From Deinococcus aetherius (lineage in GTDB: Bacteria > Deinococcota > Deinococci > Deinococcales > Deinococcaceae): a stretch of 64,000 bases of DNA. Each line of letters begins with the position of its first letter. The first letter of the stretch is position 1. The DNA lies in the NCBI RefSeq assembly GCF_025997855.1, contig NZ_AP026560.1:2238501-2302500 (forward strand). The letters run 5' to 3'. The translations under genes and the position numbers were made by a program. The notes below the pieces were generated by a model, which had not been told where the DNA came from, made no database searches, and worked only from the letters and a program-made list of their open reading frames with translations. Below are positions 1 to 13,572 of the stretch, piece by piece.

Positions 1-1247
1 GCCTGCGCCCCCGCACGCTCGCCGAGGTGGTGGGGCAGCGGCACCTGCTGGGGCCGGGGAGACCCCTCACCCGACTGCTGGAATCCGGGCGGCTGGGCTC
101 GCTGATCCTGTGGGGGCCGCCGGGGGTGGGCAAGACGACGCTGGCGCGGCTGGTGGCGGGCGAGGTCGGCGCACACTTCATCCCCCTCTCGGCGGTGACG
201 GCGGGCGTGAAGGACGTGCGCGAGGCGGTGGTGGAGGCCGAGCGGCTGCGGGGCCGGGGGCAGCGCACGATCCTCTTCCTGGACGAGATTCACCGTTTCA
301 ACAAGGCGCAGCAGGACGCCCTGCTCCCCCACGTCGAGTCGGGTCTCCTGACGCTCATCGGCGCAACGACCGAGAACCCGAGCTTCGAGGTCAACCCGGC
401 CCTGCGCTCCCGGGCACGGACGCTGGTGCTCGAAGCCCTCACGCAGGAGGACGTCCGCGCTCTCCTCGACCGGGCGCTGACGGACCCGCGCGGGCTGCCG
501 GGGGTGGGCGCCGAGCCGGGGGCCCTCGACCTGATCGCCCGGCTGGCGGACGGCGACGCGCGGCGGGCGCTGAGCACGCTGGAGATCGCCTCGACCCTGG
601 CCGACCCCGTGAACGAGGACGCCGTGCGGGAGGCCTTCGGGCGTCACCTCCCGGCGATGGACAAGAACGGGGAGGACTTCTACAACCTGATCTCGGCGCT
701 GCACAAGTCGGTACGCGGCTCGCATGTGGACGCTTCTCTGTACTGGCTCGCGCGCATGATCGAGGGCGGGGCGGACACGATGTACGTCGCCCGCCGGATC
801 GTCCGCATGGCCGCCGAGGACATCGGGCTCGCCGACCCCCAAGCGCTGCGGCTGGCCGTCGCCGCCCGTGACACGGCGGAGTTCCTGGGGAGCCCGGAGG
901 GAGACCTCGCCCTCGCGCAGGCGGTCGTGTACCTCGCCCTGGCCCCCAAGAGCAACAGCGTGTACGTGGCCTGGAATAAGGTCCGGGAAGCCGTGCGCGA
1001 GGGCAAGACGTTGCCCGTGCCCCTGCACCTTCGCAACGCGCCGACCGCCCTGATGAGACAGCAGGGGTACGGCACCGGGTACGCCTACTACTTCGACGAC
1101 CCGGAGGGCAGCTTCGCCCAGAACTACCTCCCCGACGGCGTGCGCCTGGACCTCTACGAGCCCACGGGCGAGGGCTGGGAGGCGCGGGTGGCCGAGCGGT
1201 GGCGGAGGCTGCGGGAGGCGCACGGGGAGGGGGAGGAGGGGGCGTAA
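1..1247 (+). CDS. rarA: RarA/MgsA-type replication-associated recombination ATPase (5' end outside window)
   Basis: AAA+ ATPase of the RarA/MgsA/WRNIP1 family, a cytoplasmic clamp-loader-like protein acting at stalled replication forks. The reading frame is open from base 3 and the codons before the GTG at 27 already encode the family's conserved N-terminal region ([12 protein letters not shown]), so the true start lies upstream of the window. Visible motifs, in order: Walker [11 protein letters not shown], Walker [10 protein letters not shown], sensor 1 [10 protein letters not shown], then the helical C-terminal tetramerisation region with the late [11 protein letters not shown] segment and QNYLPD. 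The protein ends at TAA 1245-1247. About 410 residues are visible, close to the usual 420-450. Identification is confident; only the first residues are missing. Confidence 0.95.
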   Translation, partial: LRPRTLAEVVGQRHLLGPGRPLTRLLESGRLGSLILWGPPGVGKTTLARLVAGEVGAHFIPLSAVTAGVKDVREAVVEAERLRGRGQRTILFLDEIHRFNKAQQDALLPHVESGLLTLIGATTENPSFEVNPALRSRARTLVLEALTQEDVRALLDRALTDPRGLPGVGAEPGALDLIARLADGDARRALSTLEIASTLADPVNEDAVREAFGRHLPAMDKNGEDFYNLISALHKSVRGSHVDASLYWLARMIEGGADTMYVARRIVRMAAEDIGLADPQALRLAVAARDTAEFLGSPEGDLALAQAVVYLALAPKSNSVYVAWNKVREAVREGKTLPVPLHLRNAPTALMRQQGYGTGYAYYFDDPEGSFAQNYLPDGVRLDLYEPTGEGWEARVAERWRRLREAHGEGEEGA

Positions 1248-1774
1248 AGCGCGCACGGACGGTTGAGGACGCGAGCATCACGGGGAAGTGCGCCTGCGAC
1301 AGAGCCCCGGAGATGAGGGCAAGGCTCCCGTTCTCCTCAGGCGCCGCCACCTGGAGGCATTCGACGCCCTCTTCTTTTAAGTCTCTGCCTCGGTGGTGCT
1401 CCAGGAGTGCATGTTTCCAAATAGTCAGCTTCTACACCGCCTGATTCCTCGGTGACCCAGCGATGGACGGTGGCTGAACTCTTGCCCGAGTGCTTCGGGG
1501 GGCGTGTCTCCCCGTCCCAAGCGCGGCCTCTTTCCCGTTCAACCCTCCTCTTCCTCGGTCCATGAGACTCCTCTGACGGCAGGAGGAGGCAGGCTTCACA
1601 TTCAAAGGCGACTGTACGGGGAGATACGCACCACGACCATTTCCTCTTTTACGCTGGGCGACAACGAAAGAAGGGCGAAGGTCGGATGCTGACAAAGCCG
1701 TTCTAGTAAATGGAAGTGCTGGCTTTCATGACGGCGTGTTCCCTTCTCTCGTGCCGGAGTACAAGGAGGAATAA
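1248..1774. other. 527-bp intergenic region of lower GC, no confident gene
   Basis: This stretch is noticeably less GC-rich than the flanking genes and has no ORF with a plausible start and ribosome binding site. Both strands carry short open frames that look vaguely protein-like (for example minus strand 1255-1430), but none matches a family I recognise. It ends with the strong Shine-Dalgarno AAGGAGGA at 1763-1770 that serves the fasciclin gene. It may hold remnants of a decayed gene. Confidence 0.5.
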
Positions 1775-2266
1775 GTGAGGAAGCATGTGATGTTGACGGG
1801 GGCCGCCCTTCTTCTGTCGGGGTCTGCCATAGCGGGTGGCGGAGGCAATGTGCCGACCGGGAACACCATTGCGGCGGTCGTGTCGAACGATCCCAATTTC
1901 AGCACCCTGCTCTCGGCGGTGCAGGCGGCGGGGCTCACGCAGACCCTGTCGGGAAGCGGGCCATTCACGGTCTTCGCGCCCACGAACGCGGCCTTCGCCA
2001 AGGTGCCGCAGGACCAGCTTCAGGCCCTCCTGAACGACCCGGCGCGGCTCCGGGCCGTCCTGCTCTACCACGTCGTGCCCGGGCGGGTCACCTCGGCGCA
2101 GGTCGCGGGCCTGAGCAGCGCCCGGACGGTGCAGGGCGGCACGCTCAACGTCAGCGCGAGCGGCGGCACGGTGCGGATCAACGACGCGACCGTGACCCAG
2201 GCCGACGTGCCCGCGAGCAACGGCGTGATCCACGTCATCGACACGGTGCTGCTGCCGCCGAGCTAG
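1775..2266 (+). CDS. Secreted fasciclin (FAS1) domain protein
   Basis: Small secreted protein of 163 residues: an N-terminal signal peptide (MRKHVMLTGAALLLSGSAIA) followed by a single FAS1/beta-Ig-H3 domain. FAS1 signatures visible are the NFSTLLSAVQAAGL opening, the core FTVFAPTNAAF, LLYHVVPG and the closing NGVIHVIDTVLLP. FAS1 domains are adhesion or surface modules; the function here is not known. The GTG start at 1775 is chosen because AAGGAGGA lies 4 nt upstream (1763-1770). An ATG four codons downstream (1790) is possible but lacks this spacing. The gene precedes a VanW-family gene on the same strand, so both may belong to the cell envelope. Confidence 0.9.
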   Translation: MRKHVMLTGAALLLSGSAIAGGGGNVPTGNTIAAVVSNDPNFSTLLSAVQAAGLTQTLSGSGPFTVFAPTNAAFAKVPQDQLQALLNDPARLRAVLLYHVVPGRVTSAQVAGLSSARTVQGGTLNVSASGGTVRINDATVTQADVPASNGVIHVIDTVLLPPS

Positions 2267-2359
2267 CGCCGGGAGAGAGGTGAAGCGAGGGGGAGACAGG
2301 TGCGCCCTGCCTGTTTCCCCCTTCGTGCTGGGGAGAAGCATGAACAGGAGGCCGAACCC

Positions 2360-3595
2360 GTGACCAGAACCGCCCGCCGGGGCCCGTTCCCCTTCGGACT
2401 CACGCTGCGGCTTCTGCTGCTGGGTGGCGTCGTGGGCGCCGTGGGGTCGGCAGGCCTCGCCCCGGCGACGAGCCGCCCGCCACGCCCGGCCCCTCCCCTG
2501 CCCTTCACCCTCCAGGTCAGCGCCCCCGAGCCCCTCCTGCGGGGCGGGAAGGTCGAGCGGCCCCTCATCCAGGGGAAGTACGTCCTGACCCTCACCCCCG
2601 AGCAGGCCCGGCAGGCTCGGGAGGGGGAGTCGGTGGAGCCCCTGGGGGCCGCACTGGAGGCCGTCTACGCGAAGATCAACGCCCGCGAGCCGCGCGACGC
2701 GGTATTCCGCAACGTGGGCGGCATCTGGACCGCCCAGGCGCAGACCGGGTGGACGGTCCAGCGCGACGTGACGGAGCGGGCGCTGCTGGGCGCCCTGCGG
2801 GAAGGGCGGCGCACGGCCCAGGTCGAGGTCGGCCTCACCCCTCCCGCGAGGAGCGTGCGGACGCTGCGGGAGCGGGGAGTCGTCGCCCATCTCGCGGCGG
2901 GCGAGTCGAGCTTCGCGGGCAGCCCGGACTTCCGGATCCACAACATCCGGGTCGGGGGAGGCAGGCTGCACGGGGGGTGGGTGGAGCCGGGCGCCGTCTT
3001 CGACTTCAATGCCCGCACCGGGCCCATCAACCGGGAGCGCGGCTTCGTGCCGGGGTACGTGATCGCGGGGGGCACCCTCGCGCTGGAGGACGGCGGCGGC
3101 ATCTGCCAGGTGAGCACGACCGTCTTCCGCGCCGCGTATCTGGCGGGGCTCCCTATCGTCGAGCGGCACGCGCACTCCCATCAGGTCGCCTACTACGACC
3201 CCGTGGGGTTCGAGGCGACCGTGTACGCGCCGAGCAAGAACCTGCGCTTTCGCAACGACACGGGCAGGCCCCTGCTGGTGCAGGTCTCGTGGAACCTGAA
3301 ACGGCAGACCCTGCGCGTGGACCTGTTCGGCGGGCCCCCCGACCGGCAGGTCCGGCTCTCGGAACCCCGCGTCAGCGCCCGCCGGGCGGCCCTCCCGCCG
3401 ACCTTCCTGGCCGATCCAAAGCTCGCCCCCGGCGAGACGCGGCGGGTGGACATGCCCGCCTCCGGGATGAGGGTGGAGCTTGCCCGTCAGGTGCGGATGA
3501 AGGATGGACGGATTCTGACCGACCGCCTGCTCAGCCGCTACCGGCCCTGGGGCGGTGTCTTCGCCGTCCACCCGACGGACGACCGCTTGCGGTAG
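2360..3595 (+). CDS. VanW family exported protein
   Basis: 411-residue exported or membrane-anchored protein with an N-terminal hydrophobic segment (LTLRLLLLGGVVGAVGSAGL) and a C-terminal VanW domain. VanW features are the GAVFDFNARTGP region, GGGICQVSTTVFRAAYLAGL-type core (a conserved Gly-rich, Cys-containing segment), HSHQVAYYDPVGFEATVY and LRFRNDTGRPLLV. The VanW family is named after a gene of vanB clusters but its biochemical role is unknown; most members are housekeeping envelope proteins. GTG 2360 is preferred over the longer frame from 2300 because AGGAGG (2346-2351) lies 8 nt upstream and the hydrophobic leader then follows directly. The gene ends one base before the convergent pyrF stop, so the two transcripts face each other. 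Confidence 0.88.
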   Translation: MTRTARRGPFPFGLTLRLLLLGGVVGAVGSAGLAPATSRPPRPAPPLPFTLQVSAPEPLLRGGKVERPLIQGKYVLTLTPEQARQAREGESVEPLGAALEAVYAKINAREPRDAVFRNVGGIWTAQAQTGWTVQRDVTERALLGALREGRRTAQVEVGLTPPARSVRTLRERGVVAHLAAGESSFAGSPDFRIHNIRVGGGRLHGGWVEPGAVFDFNARTGPINRERGFVPGYVIAGGTLALEDGGGICQVSTTVFRAAYLAGLPIVERHAHSHQVAYYDPVGFEATVYAPSKNLRFRNDTGRPLLVQVSWNLKRQTLRVDLFGGPPDRQVRLSEPRVSARRAALPPTFLADPKLAPGETRRVDMPASGMRVELARQVRMKDGRILTDRLLSRYRPWGGVFAVHPTDDRLR

Positions 3596-3596
3596 G

Positions 3597-4397
3597 TCAG
3601 CCCAGCGCCGCGTTCAACTCGTCCCGCAGCCGCCGCGCCGCCTCCCGGCTCGCCGTTACGTCCAGCCCGTCCGCGTACCCCACCGCCCGGCTCGCGCTCG
3701 CCAGCGCCCCCGTTCCCCCGGGGTGGAAGGCCGGGGCGAGTTCGGCGGCGGCCCCGCCCTGCGCGCCCAACCCGGGCAGCAGCAGCAGGGCGCGGGGCAT
3801 CAAGGCTCGGAAGGCGGCGAGGTCGCGCGGATGGGTCGCGCCGACGACCGCCCCCACGCCCGCGTATTCCCCCTCCTCCCCGGCCCCCAGGCGGGCGACC
3901 TCGGCGGCCACGCGCTCGCTGACGCCCCCACCCTGGAGGTCCGCTTGATCGGGATTGCTCGTCTTCACGAGGACGAAGACCGCGCCGCCGTTCGCCCGGG
4001 CCGCCTCCACGAATGGGGTCAGCGTCCCGAAGCCCAGGAAGGGATTAACGGTCAGCGCGTCCCCGGCGTGAGGGCCGCTCAGCCACCCCTGCGCGTAGGC
4101 CTGTGCCGTCGAGCCGATGTCCCCCCGCTTGCCGTCGAGGATCACGGGCAGGCCGAGCAACCGCGCCGCCGCGCAGACCTCCTCCAACAGCGCGAAGCCG
4201 GGCAGGCCCAGCGCCTCGAAAAAGGCGAGTTGCGGCTTGACGCAGGCGGCGAAGGGAGCGGTCACCTCCAGCACGTCGAGCGTGTGCGCCCGCAGGTGAG
4301 CCGCGTCCCGGTACGCGCCGGGGCGGGGGTCGAGGCCCACGCACAGCCGGGTCTGGAGGCGGCGGGTGCGCTCGGTGAGGGCGGCGGCGAAGGTCAT
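3597..4397 (-). CDS. pyrF: Orotidine 5'-phosphate decarboxylase
   Basis: Catalyses OMP to UMP, the last step of de novo pyrimidine synthesis. The 266-residue length and the motif [13 protein letters not shown] (catalytic Lys-Asp network) place it in the longer type-2 OMPDC group used by actinobacteria and some other lineages, rather than the ~230-residue E. coli type. The N-terminal [10 protein letters not shown] and the glycine-rich PGLGAQGG segment are also typical. ATG 4397 has no Shine-Dalgarno; instead a TAGCTT sequence ends 9 nt upstream and forms the edge of a dispersed repeat (4406-4433). The BKACE gene ends 15 bp upstream on the same strand. Identification is confident; transcription from the repeat is an inference. 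Confidence 0.95.
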   Translation of the reverse strand: MTFAAALTERTRRLQTRLCVGLDPRPGAYRDAAHLRAHTLDVLEVTAPFAACVKPQLAFFEALGLPGFALLEEVCAAARLLGLPVILDGKRGDIGSTAQAYAQGWLSGPHAGDALTVNPFLGFGTLTPFVEAARANGGAVFVLVKTSNPDQADLQGGGVSERVAAEVARLGAGEEGEYAGVGAVVGATHPRDLAAFRALMPRALLLLPGLGAQGGAAAELAPAFHPGGTGALASASRAVGYADGLDVTASREAARRLRDELNAALG

Positions 4398-4405
4398 CGG
4401 GGAAG

Positions 4406-4433
4406 AAAGCTATCAGCTCTCAGCCCTCAGCCG
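4406..4433. repeat. Half copy of dispersed TCAGCTCTCAGC element upstream of pyrF
   Basis: Reads AAAGCTATCAGCTCTCAGCC with further CAGCC units. It shares this core with copies at 6060-6130, 47158-47214 and 57728-57785. Read towards pyrF it ends in GATAGCTTTCTTCCCCG immediately before the ATG. Confidence 0.75.
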
Positions 4434-5153
4434 GGGTGAGGCCAACACGTCCCGCGCGGTCCTCACGAGGTGGGCGTTGTCCCGCGCGGGCGTGCCGTCC
4501 GGGAGGGTCAGGGTGTCCTCCAGGCCGATGCGGGTGTCGAGTCCCCGGCGGGCGGCCTCGTGGAGGAGGGGCCACACACTCACCCCCGTGCCGTGCAGCA
4601 GGCGGGGCAGCGTGACTTCGGCCTCGTCGAGCAGGGCGAGGATGGCGGCAGCCTCCGTCGACGCCTCCTGCGGCTCCCGGTCCATCACCTCCACCAGGAC
4701 CCGCAGCGCCCGGTCGCGGGAGGGCCAGCCGAGGAAGGCACGGGTCGCCGCCACGGTCCAGAGCCCAGCCTCCACGCCCACACCCAACTCCAGCAACGTC
4801 TCCGCGAAGGGAACGGCATGTGGCTCGTGCCAGTTCACCGATACAAAGTCGGGGCGCACCGTCCAGGCACGGGCGGCGGAGAGTTGCCCCTCCACGTCCG
4901 GCAGAATCCAGAAGCCGCTGGAAGTGCCGACGGGGATGCCGGGGCAGGCGGCACGGACGGCGTTCAGGGCAGCGGCCACGACCCCCGCCTCCAGCGACTC
5001 GCGGCCCCCCTCGTCGCGCGGGTGCAGGTGCAACGCCCCGGCTCCCGCCGCCACCGCCTCCCGCGCCGAGTCCGCGAGCTCGTCCGGGGTGACGGGCAGG
5101 GTCGGGTGGCTTCCCACGGGACGACCCCCGTTCAGGCAGGCTTTCAGGAGCAT
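4413..5153 (-). CDS. BKACE (DUF849) family beta-keto acid cleavage enzyme
   Basis: 246-residue TIM-barrel protein of the DUF849/BKACE family. Characterised members condense a beta-keto acid with acetyl-CoA and cleave it, using Zn2+; the founding member is the 3-keto-5-aminohexanoate cleavage enzyme Kce of lysine fermentation. Visible are the N-terminal LLKACLNGG, the metal-site motif [21 protein letters not shown] and the SVNWHEPHA segment. It is shorter than many members (about 270-310), so the substrate cannot be assigned. The ATG at 5153 is preceded by TAGGCT with a 6-nt gap (5154-5159), suggesting a leaderless transcript. It is divergent from the DUF1028 gene with only 42 bp between start codons. 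Confidence 0.85.
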   Translation of the reverse strand: MLLKACLNGGRPVGSHPTLPVTPDELADSAREAVAAGAGALHLHPRDEGGRESLEAGVVAAALNAVRAACPGIPVGTSSGFWILPDVEGQLSAARAWTVRPDFVSVNWHEPHAVPFAETLLELGVGVEAGLWTVAATRAFLGWPSRDRALRVLVEVMDREPQEASTEAAAILALLDEAEVTLPRLLHGTGVSVWPLLHEAARRGLDTRIGLEDTLTLPDGTPARDNAHLVRTARDVLASPRLRAES

Positions 5154-5159
5154 GATGTC

Positions 5160-5189
5160 AGCCTACCGGCAGCCGCCGCCCGTTACCCT
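5160..5189. promoter_or_regulatory. Divergent leaderless promoters for BKACE (-) and DUF1028 (+) genes
   Basis: AGCCTA at 5160-5165 is TAGGCT on the minus strand, 6 nt before the BKACE ATG. TACCCT at 5184-5189 is 6 nt before the DUF1028 ATG. The two -10 boxes are only 18 bp apart, so each promoter's -35 region overlaps the other promoter. Confidence 0.6.
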
Positions 5190-5192
5190 CCC

Positions 5193-6050
<858 letters not shown>

Positions 6051-6059
6051 GGGGAGCAC

Positions 6060-6130
6060 TCAGCCGTCAGCGGTCAGCTCTCAGGAAAGGGGGCTCCTGC
6101 TGACGGCTGAAAGCTGAGAGCTGATAGCTT
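6060..6130. repeat. Dispersed inverted-repeat element adjoining the Rrf2 start codon
   Basis: Two arms face each other: TCAGCCGTCAGCGGTCAGCT on the left and GACGGCTGAAAGCTGAGAGC on the right. The reverse complement matches the element at 57728-57785 closely. The right end, GATAGCTTTTCCCC, runs directly into the ATG at 6137 and supplies TAGCTT (6125-6130) with a 6-nt gap, the spacing of a leaderless promoter. Confidence 0.8.
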
Positions 6131-6136
6131 TTCCCC

Positions 6137-6604
6137 ATGCGGCTTTCCGCCACCGACGTGTACGCCTTCCAGGCGCTCGGCTTCCTGGGGATGCAGGACC
6201 CGGCGCGCTGGGTCGCCAGCGAGGAGATCAGCGACGCGACCGGCGTCCACCGCCCCTACCTCGTGCGGATTCTGGCGGCGCTCACGGCCAAGGGCATCGT
6301 CAAGAGCAAGAAGGGCATCGGCGGCGGCTACACGCTGGCCCGCAAACCGCACCTGATCAGCCTGTGCGAGGTCGTGCGCGCCATCGACGGCCCGGTCGCG
6401 CCCCTCTCGTGCATCAGCCTCAACTGGCACGAGCCGTGCGTGGAAGAAGACCGCTGCCACGCCCGCGCCACCGTCTACAAGCGGATGCGCGACGCGATGC
6501 TCGCCGTCTTGCAGGAATTCAGCGTGCAGGACCTCGTGGTGGACGCGCGGCAGGGCGTGAGCTACGGGCACTGCCTGAGGCATCTGCTCAAGCCGAACGC
6601 CTAA
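6137..6604 (+). CDS. Rrf2 family transcriptional regulator, possible Fe-S sensor
   Basis: 155-residue winged-helix regulator of the Rrf2 family (relatives: IscR, NsrR, CymR). The N-terminal HTH region includes [21 protein letters not shown], followed by the wing [12 protein letters not shown]. Three cysteines at about residues 92, 101 and 107 (SCISLN...EPC...DRC) lie where IscR-type proteins bind a [2Fe-2S] cluster, although the first gap is longer than in IscR. This makes cluster binding plausible but unproven. It sits directly upstream of the sulfite reductase-cysC-cysH operon on the same strand and is therefore a candidate sulfur or Fe-S status regulator of that block. No Shine-Dalgarno is present; the start abuts a repeat carrying a TAGCTT box. 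Confidence 0.9.
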   Translation: MRLSATDVYAFQALGFLGMQDPARWVASEEISDATGVHRPYLVRILAALTAKGIVKSKKGIGGGYTLARKPHLISLCEVVRAIDGPVAPLSCISLNWHEPCVEEDRCHARATVYKRMRDAMLAVLQEFSVQDLVVDARQGVSYGHCLRHLLKPNA

Positions 6605-6639
6605 GCCCGGCTAAGCGACTTGGCTGTCTCCGCCGTCGA

Positions 6640-6676
6640 GACAAGTTGAGTAATCTTGTCATCTTTCGGGTATTCT
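6640..6676 (+). promoter_or_regulatory. Inverted repeat and promoter upstream of sulfite reductase
   Basis: GACAAG (6640-6645) and CTTGTC (6655-6660) form an exact inverted repeat with a 9-nt spacer. TTGAGT (6646-6651) inside it could serve as -35 and TATTCT (6671-6676) as -10, with a long 19-nt spacer. A related AAGTTGA-containing palindrome precedes sat. The position fits an Rrf2 operator, which is an inference. Confidence 0.55.
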
Positions 6677-6771
6677 GGGGGGCATGAGTCTTCTGGAGCC
6701 CGGCTTCCGATGTTCTTCGACTCCCCTGCCGCTCCAGCCCTGACCCCTCGTCCCCCTTTCCTGGAGACCCC

Positions 6772-8327
<1,556 letters not shown>

Positions 8328-8331
<4 letters not shown>

Positions 8332-8869
8332 CCGCCACCCTCAACCGTCCCGAGGTCGGCACGGGCCGGGTGGTGTGGTTCACCGGCCTCTCCGGCGCGG
8401 GCAAGAGCACGCTGGCGAGCGCCCTGTACGAAGAACTCACTGCCCGTGGTGTGCCGGTCGAACTCCTCGACGGGGACGCGGTGCGCGAGAACCTGAGCAA
8501 GGGGCTGGGCTTTTCCAGGCAGGACCGCGACACCAACGTCCGGCGCATCGCCTTCGTGGCGGGGCTGCTCGCTAGGCACGGGGTGACCGTGCTCGTGAGC
8601 GCGATCAGCCCCTACGCGGACACCCGGCGTGAGGTGCTGAATGGCCTGCCCAACCCGACCGAAGTGTTCGTGGACGCCCCGCTGGAGGTTGTCACCCAGC
8701 GCGACGTGAAGGGCCTGTACCTCAGGGCGCTCGCCGGGGAAATCCCGCACTTCACGGGCGTCTCCGACCCCTACGAGGCGCCCGAGACGCCCGATCTGCA
8801 CCTGCGCACCGACCGCATCGGCGTGGAGGAGGGCCTGGGTCAACTCCTCCGACACCTGGGGTACGAGGC

Positions 8870-8873
<4 letters not shown>
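8328..8873 (+). CDS. cysC: Adenylylsulfate (APS) kinase
   Basis: 181-residue kinase that phosphorylates APS to PAPS with ATP. The P-loop GLSGAGKST is at residues 20-28, followed by the [18 protein letters not shown] motif that contacts APS, then RDTNVRRI and the [12 protein letters not shown] segment typical of CysC. It overlaps sir by ATGA (8328-8331) and cysH by ATGA (8870-8873), so the three genes are almost certainly co-translated. Its presence beside an APS-type reductase is notable because that reductase could use APS directly; PAPS made here may feed the reductase or other sulfotransfer reactions. Confidence 0.95.
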
Positions 8874-9649
<776 letters not shown>

Positions 9650-9672
9650 CACTCCCACTCTTCTTCGCTCAA

Positions 9673-9686
9673 AAGTTGACCAACTT
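9673..9686. promoter_or_regulatory. Palindrome AAGTTG-AC-CAACTT upstream of sat
   Basis: Exact 6+6 inverted repeat around a 2-nt centre, 30 bp upstream of the sat ATG. It contains TTGACC (9676-9681), a good -35 hexamer. It shares AAGTTGA with the inverted repeat before sir, so both may bind the same regulator. Confidence 0.55.
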
Positions 9687-9715
9687 CATCCACTGATTGT
9701 TTGAAAGGCCCACGC

Positions 9716-10888
9716 ATGACGACGCTCCCCAACCCCTCCCCCATCCTCCTGCCCGCACCCCTCGGCGGCACCCTCGTCAACCGCGTGCGGCGGGCCGGGC
9801 ACGACTTCGACCCCGCCGAGCTGGAGGGCCTGCCCCGGCTGGAACTCTCCGACCGCTCGTACGCCGACCTGGAGATGCTGGCGACGGGCGCGTACTCGCC
9901 GCTGAAGGGCTTTCTCGGCGAGGCCGACTACCTGAGCGTGATCGAGCACATGCGCTTGGCGGACGGCACTCCCTGGAGCATCCCGATCACCCTGCCCGTC
10001 GCCCGTGAGGAGGCGGGGCGGTACACGGGCCGCGTGGTGCTCACCCGTGGCGGCAAGGCGGTCGGGACGCTGGACGTGGAGGAGCGGTACGAGGCGCGCA
10101 AGGGCTTCGAGGCGCGGGAGGTCTACCGGACGGAGGACCCCGCGCACCCCGGCGTAGCGGCGCTCTACACCCAGGGGGACGTGAACTTGAGCGGGCCCGT
10201 GACCCTCTTCGAGGTGCCGCGCGGCGCCTTCCCGCTGCACCACCGCACCCCCTTTGAAACGCGCGAGGTGATCGAGGCGCGGGGCTGGCGCACGTCGGTG
10301 GCCTTCCAGACGCGCAATCCGATTCACCGGGCGCACGAATACCTGCACAAGGTCACGCTGGAACTCGTGGACGGCCTGCTGCTGCACCCGCTCGTCGGGC
10401 AGACGAAGGGGGACGACGTGCCCGCCTCCACCCGCGTGCAGGCCTATGAGGTGCTGCTCGACCGCTACTACCCGCAGGCCAGGACCCTGCTCAGCGTGTA
10501 CCCCGCCGCCATGCGCTACGCCGGGCCGCGCGAGGCGATCTTGCACGCGCTCTCAAGGCGCAACTACGGGGTGACGCACTTCATCGTGGGGCGCGACCAC
10601 GCGGGGGTGGGGAACTATTACGGGACCTACGACGCGCAGGAGATCTTCGGCAACTTCACCCGCGAGGAGCTGGGTATTCAGATTCTCAAGTTCGAGCACA
10701 CCTTCTATTGCCGGACCTGCGGCCAGCTCGTCAGCCCGCGCACCTGCCCCCACGGCAGCGAGCACCACCTCGTCCTCAGCGGCACCAAGGTGCGCGAAAA
10801 GCTGCGTGCTGGCGAGGATCTGCCCCCCGAATTCACCCGCCCGGAAGTGGCCGAGGTTCTGCGCGAGGCCTACACCCGGCAGCCTTAA
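9716..10888 (+). CDS. sat: Sulfate adenylyltransferase (ATP sulfurylase)
   Basis: 390-residue monofunctional ATP sulfurylase (Sat type, not CysDN); makes APS and pyrophosphate from sulfate and ATP, the first step of assimilation. Catalytic motif [11 protein letters not shown] lies at about 198-208, followed by [20 protein letters not shown]. Near the C-terminus CRTCG...CPHG forms a probable zinc site of the kind found in Thermus-type enzymes. ATG 9716 is preferred to an in-frame TTG at 9701, because GAAAGG (9703-9708) gives normal ribosome spacing and the protein then begins in a usual way. The gene lies 66 bp after cysH with its own palindrome, so it may be separately controlled. Confidence 0.95.
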   Translation: MTTLPNPSPILLPAPLGGTLVNRVRRAGHDFDPAELEGLPRLELSDRSYADLEMLATGAYSPLKGFLGEADYLSVIEHMRLADGTPWSIPITLPVAREEAGRYTGRVVLTRGGKAVGTLDVEERYEARKGFEAREVYRTEDPAHPGVAALYTQGDVNLSGPVTLFEVPRGAFPLHHRTPFETREVIEARGWRTSVAFQTRNPIHRAHEYLHKVTLELVDGLLLHPLVGQTKGDDVPASTRVQAYEVLLDRYYPQARTLLSVYPAAMRYAGPREAILHALSRRNYGVTHFIVGRDHAGVGNYYGTYDAQEIFGNFTREELGIQILKFEHTFYCRTCGQLVSPRTCPHGSEHHLVLSGTKVREKLRAGEDLPPEFTRPEVAEVLREAYTRQP

Positions 10889-10966
10889 CCCCTTCCCGAT
10901 GCGACCGGCGTGCGCCCCTCACCCGGGGCGGGTTCACTACGAAAATTGACCCCACAGGAGGGACTA

Positions 10967-11935
<969 letters not shown>

Positions 11936-11939
11936 GGCC

Positions 11940-12770
11940 ATGACGACGACCTCCCTGGGCACCCCCACCCCCGTCCGCCGCCCCTCCCGCTGGCGAATGT
12001 TCGTCTGGCAACTCCTCGGGCTCGGGCTGCTGCTCGCCCTGTGGTGGCTGGTCACCGACGTGCTGAGGCTCTACCCGCCCTACGTCTTCCCCAGCCCGCG
12101 CGCCGTATGGACCGAGATCAGCTACGGCCTGTGGGGCACCGGGCCGCAGGACGGCAAGCTGCTCGCCGGGATCGGCAACAGCCTGCGGCGGGTGCTCGTC
12201 GGTTACGTCAGCGCCGTGCTGCTCGGCGGCGTGGTCGGCCTGCTGATGGGCGCTTGGCGGCCCCTGCGCGACACCCTCGGCGCGTACCTGACCGGCATCC
12301 AGAGCGTGCCCTCCATCGCCTTCGTGCCCTTCGCCATCCTCTTTTTCGGGCTGAACGAGCGGGCGGTGCTGTTCGTGGTGATTCTGGAGGGCTTTATACC
12401 GGTGGCGCTCGCCGTCTCGGGCGCGCTGATGAACGTGCCCCCGGCGCTGCGGGTGGCGGGCCGGACGCTGGGGGCGCGTGGGCTGGACCTCACGACCGGC
12501 GTGCTGCTGCCCAGTGCGGTGCCCAGCATCCTGACGGGGCTGCGGACCGCGTGGAGCTTCGCGTGGCGGGCGCTGGTGGGGGCGGAACTGCTCGTCAGCG
12601 CGAGCGCCAGCCTGGGCTCTCAACTGGAGATCGGGCGCAACACGGCGAACATGGCGCTGGTGATCGCCACCATCCTGACCATCGGCGTGATCGGGGGAAT
12701 ATTTGACGCCGTGCTGCGCGCCCTGGAGACTCGCGTGCGGCGCGACTACGGACTGGAGGTGCAACAATGA
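11940..12770 (+). CDS. ABC transporter permease, SsuC/TauC type
   Basis: 276-residue inner-membrane permease with about six hydrophobic helices, the first at residues 23-41 ([18 protein letters not shown]). The cytoplasmic EAA-type loop is seen around [30 protein letters not shown] near the N-terminus and [20 protein letters not shown] are characteristic of the sulfonate/nitrate/taurine permease family. ATG 11940 lies 4 bp after the binding-protein stop, and the stop overlaps the ATPase start (ATGA 12767-12770). The trio therefore forms one transcription unit and one importer. Confidence 0.92.
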   Translation: MTTTSLGTPTPVRRPSRWRMFVWQLLGLGLLLALWWLVTDVLRLYPPYVFPSPRAVWTEISYGLWGTGPQDGKLLAGIGNSLRRVLVGYVSAVLLGGVVGLLMGAWRPLRDTLGAYLTGIQSVPSIAFVPFAILFFGLNERAVLFVVILEGFIPVALAVSGALMNVPPALRVAGRTLGARGLDLTTGVLLPSAVPSILTGLRTAWSFAWRALVGAELLVSASASLGSQLEIGRNTANMALVIATILTIGVIGGIFDAVLRALETRVRRDYGLEVQQ

Positions 12771-13510
12771 CCGCCACGATGACCCGCCCCGCCCAGGCTG
12801 CCAGCGCCTCCCCCCAGGGGGTCAGCCTGACGCTTGACGGGGTGACCTACCGCTACGGGCGGGGAAGGCCCGGACTGGGCCCGGTGACCCTGCACGTCCA
12901 GCCCGGCGAGTTCCTGTGCGTGGTCGGGCCCTCGGGGAGCGGCAAGAGCACGCTGCTCTCGCTGCTGGCGGGCTTCCTGCGGCCCCAGGCGGGCGAGATT
13001 CGGCTGGGCGACACGCCCGTCACCGGCCCCGACCCGCGCCTGACCCTCGTGCAGCAGGAACCGGCCCTCTTCCCCTGGCGCACGGTGACGGGGAACGTCG
13101 CCTTCGGGCTGGAGCGTCGCCGCTTTCCCCGAGCCGAGCGGGACGCCCGGGTGCAGGAGACGCTGCGCCTCGTGGGGCTGGAGGGGTACGGCCCCCGGCG
13201 CGTCCACCAGCTTTCCGGCGGGCAGCGCCAGCGGGTGAGCCTCGCCCGCGCCCTCGCCGTGCAGCCGAGGCTCCTGCTCCTCGACGAGCCTTTCAGCGCC
13301 CTCGACGACCGCACGCGCACAGTCCTTGCCGACGAGTTGCTCGGCATCTGGTGGGAGCGGAAGGTCACCGTCGTCTTCGTCACGCACAACCTGGAGGAGG
13401 CGCTGGCGCTGGGGCAGCGGGTGGTGGCCCTGCGCGGGGGCGAGGTGGCGCTGGACGCCCCGGCGCGGGAGCTGAGCGTGGGGCGGCTGCGGGAGATGCT
13501 GGAGGGCTAG
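12767..13510 (+). CDS. ABC transporter ATP-binding protein, SsuB/TauB type
   Basis: 247-residue nucleotide-binding subunit of the importer. Walker A is [10 protein letters not shown], the Q-loop region is [14 protein letters not shown], the ABC signature is [15 protein letters not shown], Walker B is [12 protein letters not shown] and the H-loop is [16 protein letters not shown] after the Q-loop is characteristic of the SsuB/TauB/NrtD group. The ATGA overlap with the permease gene indicates coupling. A strong bidirectional hairpin follows the stop. Confidence 0.93.
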   Translation: MTATMTRPAQAASASPQGVSLTLDGVTYRYGRGRPGLGPVTLHVQPGEFLCVVGPSGSGKSTLLSLLAGFLRPQAGEIRLGDTPVTGPDPRLTLVQQEPALFPWRTVTGNVAFGLERRRFPRAERDARVQETLRLVGLEGYGPRRVHQLSGGQRQRVSLARALAVQPRLLLLDEPFSALDDRTRTVLADELLGIWWERKVTVVFVTHNLEEALALGQRVVALRGGEVALDAPARELSVGRLREMLEG

Positions 13511-13525
13511 CCGGAGTTCAAACAG

Positions 13526-13558
13526 GAAGGGCCGGAACTGCACAAGCTCCGGCCCTTC
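13526..13558. terminator. Bidirectional hairpin between ABC operon and lipoprotein gene
   Basis: GAAGGGCCGGA (13526-13536) pairs perfectly with TCCGGCCCTTC (13548-13558), an 11-bp stem with an 11-nt loop, between two convergent genes. No long T-run follows on the plus strand, so it may act as a weak terminator or a 3'-end stabiliser. Confidence 0.7.
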
Positions 13559-13572
13559 GCATGGTCCCCGCG

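Noticed and set aside
27..27. GTG 27 as the start of rarA
   Set aside because: The frame is open upstream and already encodes conserved family residues, so the gene is truncated by the window edge.
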